DNA from: Pseudomonas sp. KUIN-1
GTDB lineage: Bacteria; Pseudomonadota; Gammaproteobacteria; Pseudomonadales; Pseudomonadaceae
Assembly: GCF_009176725.1 (NCBI RefSeq)
Contig: NZ_AP020337.1
Location: forward strand, 4,533,501-4,597,500
Direction of reading: 5' to 3'
DNA: 64,000 bases
Below are positions 63,920-64,000 of this stretch, in pieces. The notes under the pieces were generated by a model, which made no database searches, was not told where the DNA came from, and worked only from the letters and a program-made list of their open reading frames with translations. Position numbers and translations under genes: made by a program. Position 1 is the first letter of the stretch, and each line of letters opens with the position of its first letter.

Positions 63920-64000
63920 TTTCTCTCTGCGCCAATGGTGGGCAACACCGTTGATCGGCCTGCTGGGCGGCTACCTCGCCAGCCAGGTCGGCTGGCCGTT
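63912..64000 (+). CDS. AbrB-family membrane protein, N-terminal part
   Basis: The start of a membrane protein (MADFSLRQWWATPLIGLLGGYLASQVGWP) overlapping tctA by 8 nt; the window ends after 29 codons. The hydrophobic GLLGGYLASQ fits the AbrB (ammonia monooxygenase-named) permease family, often found after tctA. Confidence 0.65.
   Translation, partial: MADFSLRQWWATPLIGLLGGYLASQVGWP

Overview
The window is chromosomal DNA of a Pseudomonas, most likely of the P. syringae group. The evidence is the gene order nadB / algU-mucA-mucB-mucD / lepA-lepB-rnc-era-recO-pdxJ, typical of pseudomonads but with no mucC between mucB and mucD, together with an acidic amino acid uptake and AauRS-type module, a second Lon protease of the AsrA type and abundant REP-type palindromes. 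No rRNA, tRNA, CRISPR array, insertion sequence or prophage was seen.

Layout. 1-4303: end of an acidic amino acid ABC transporter and its sigma54 two-component system. 4523-11509: DsbA-like oxidoreductase, alpha/beta hydrolase, a shortened metE-like gene divergent from metR, a Nudix hydrolase with ddlA, a Zur-type L31B gene and an OpgC-like membrane protein. 11528-13705: a small, A/T-richer accessory island with three unrecognised genes, one with the N-terminal features of type III secretion substrates; two of them share an upstream motif. 13860-19395: a bifunctional penicillin-binding protein, a nickel/iron PadR-ferric reductase pair and small genes. 19836-22259: membrane glucose dehydrogenase, then a 146-bp tandem palindromic array (22381-23432). 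23447-32651: an eight-gene minus-strand operon (amidase, PuuE/imidase-like deacetylase, MFS permease, two SDRs, a CxxC small protein, CobW GTPase, a leaderless binding protein) with a divergent regulator that has two winged helices. 32673-33858: a second tandem array, of 173-bp REPIN units. 33887-38219: an operon joining a cupredoxin, a GGDEF-EAL protein, a DUF3034 protein and a truncated-globin lipoprotein. 38398-40815: Lon paralogue. 41013-43205: chagasin-like inhibitor and cmoAB. 43214-53566: pdxJ-recO-era-rnc-DUF4845-lepB-lepA, mucD-mucB-mucA-algU. 54064-58378: nadB, ygfX-sdhE, ygfZ, an HDOD protein. 58389-64000: the tctED two-component system divergent from the tctCBA tricarboxylate transporter and the start of an AbrB-family gene.

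How the parts work together. Several modules pair a sensor or regulator with its target: AauSR with the Aat transporter, MetR with a decayed metE, the NfeR-like protein with its ferric reductase, a Zur box with L31B, TctED with TctCBA, AlgU with MucA/MucB/MucD, and the tandem GntR regulator with the amidase/deacetylase operon. The least familiar parts are the 11.5-13.7 kb island, the 23.4-32.7 kb catabolic operon and the 33.9-38.2 kb copper/c-di-GMP/globin operon. All calls come from reading the sequence and from memory of protein families; no database search was run.
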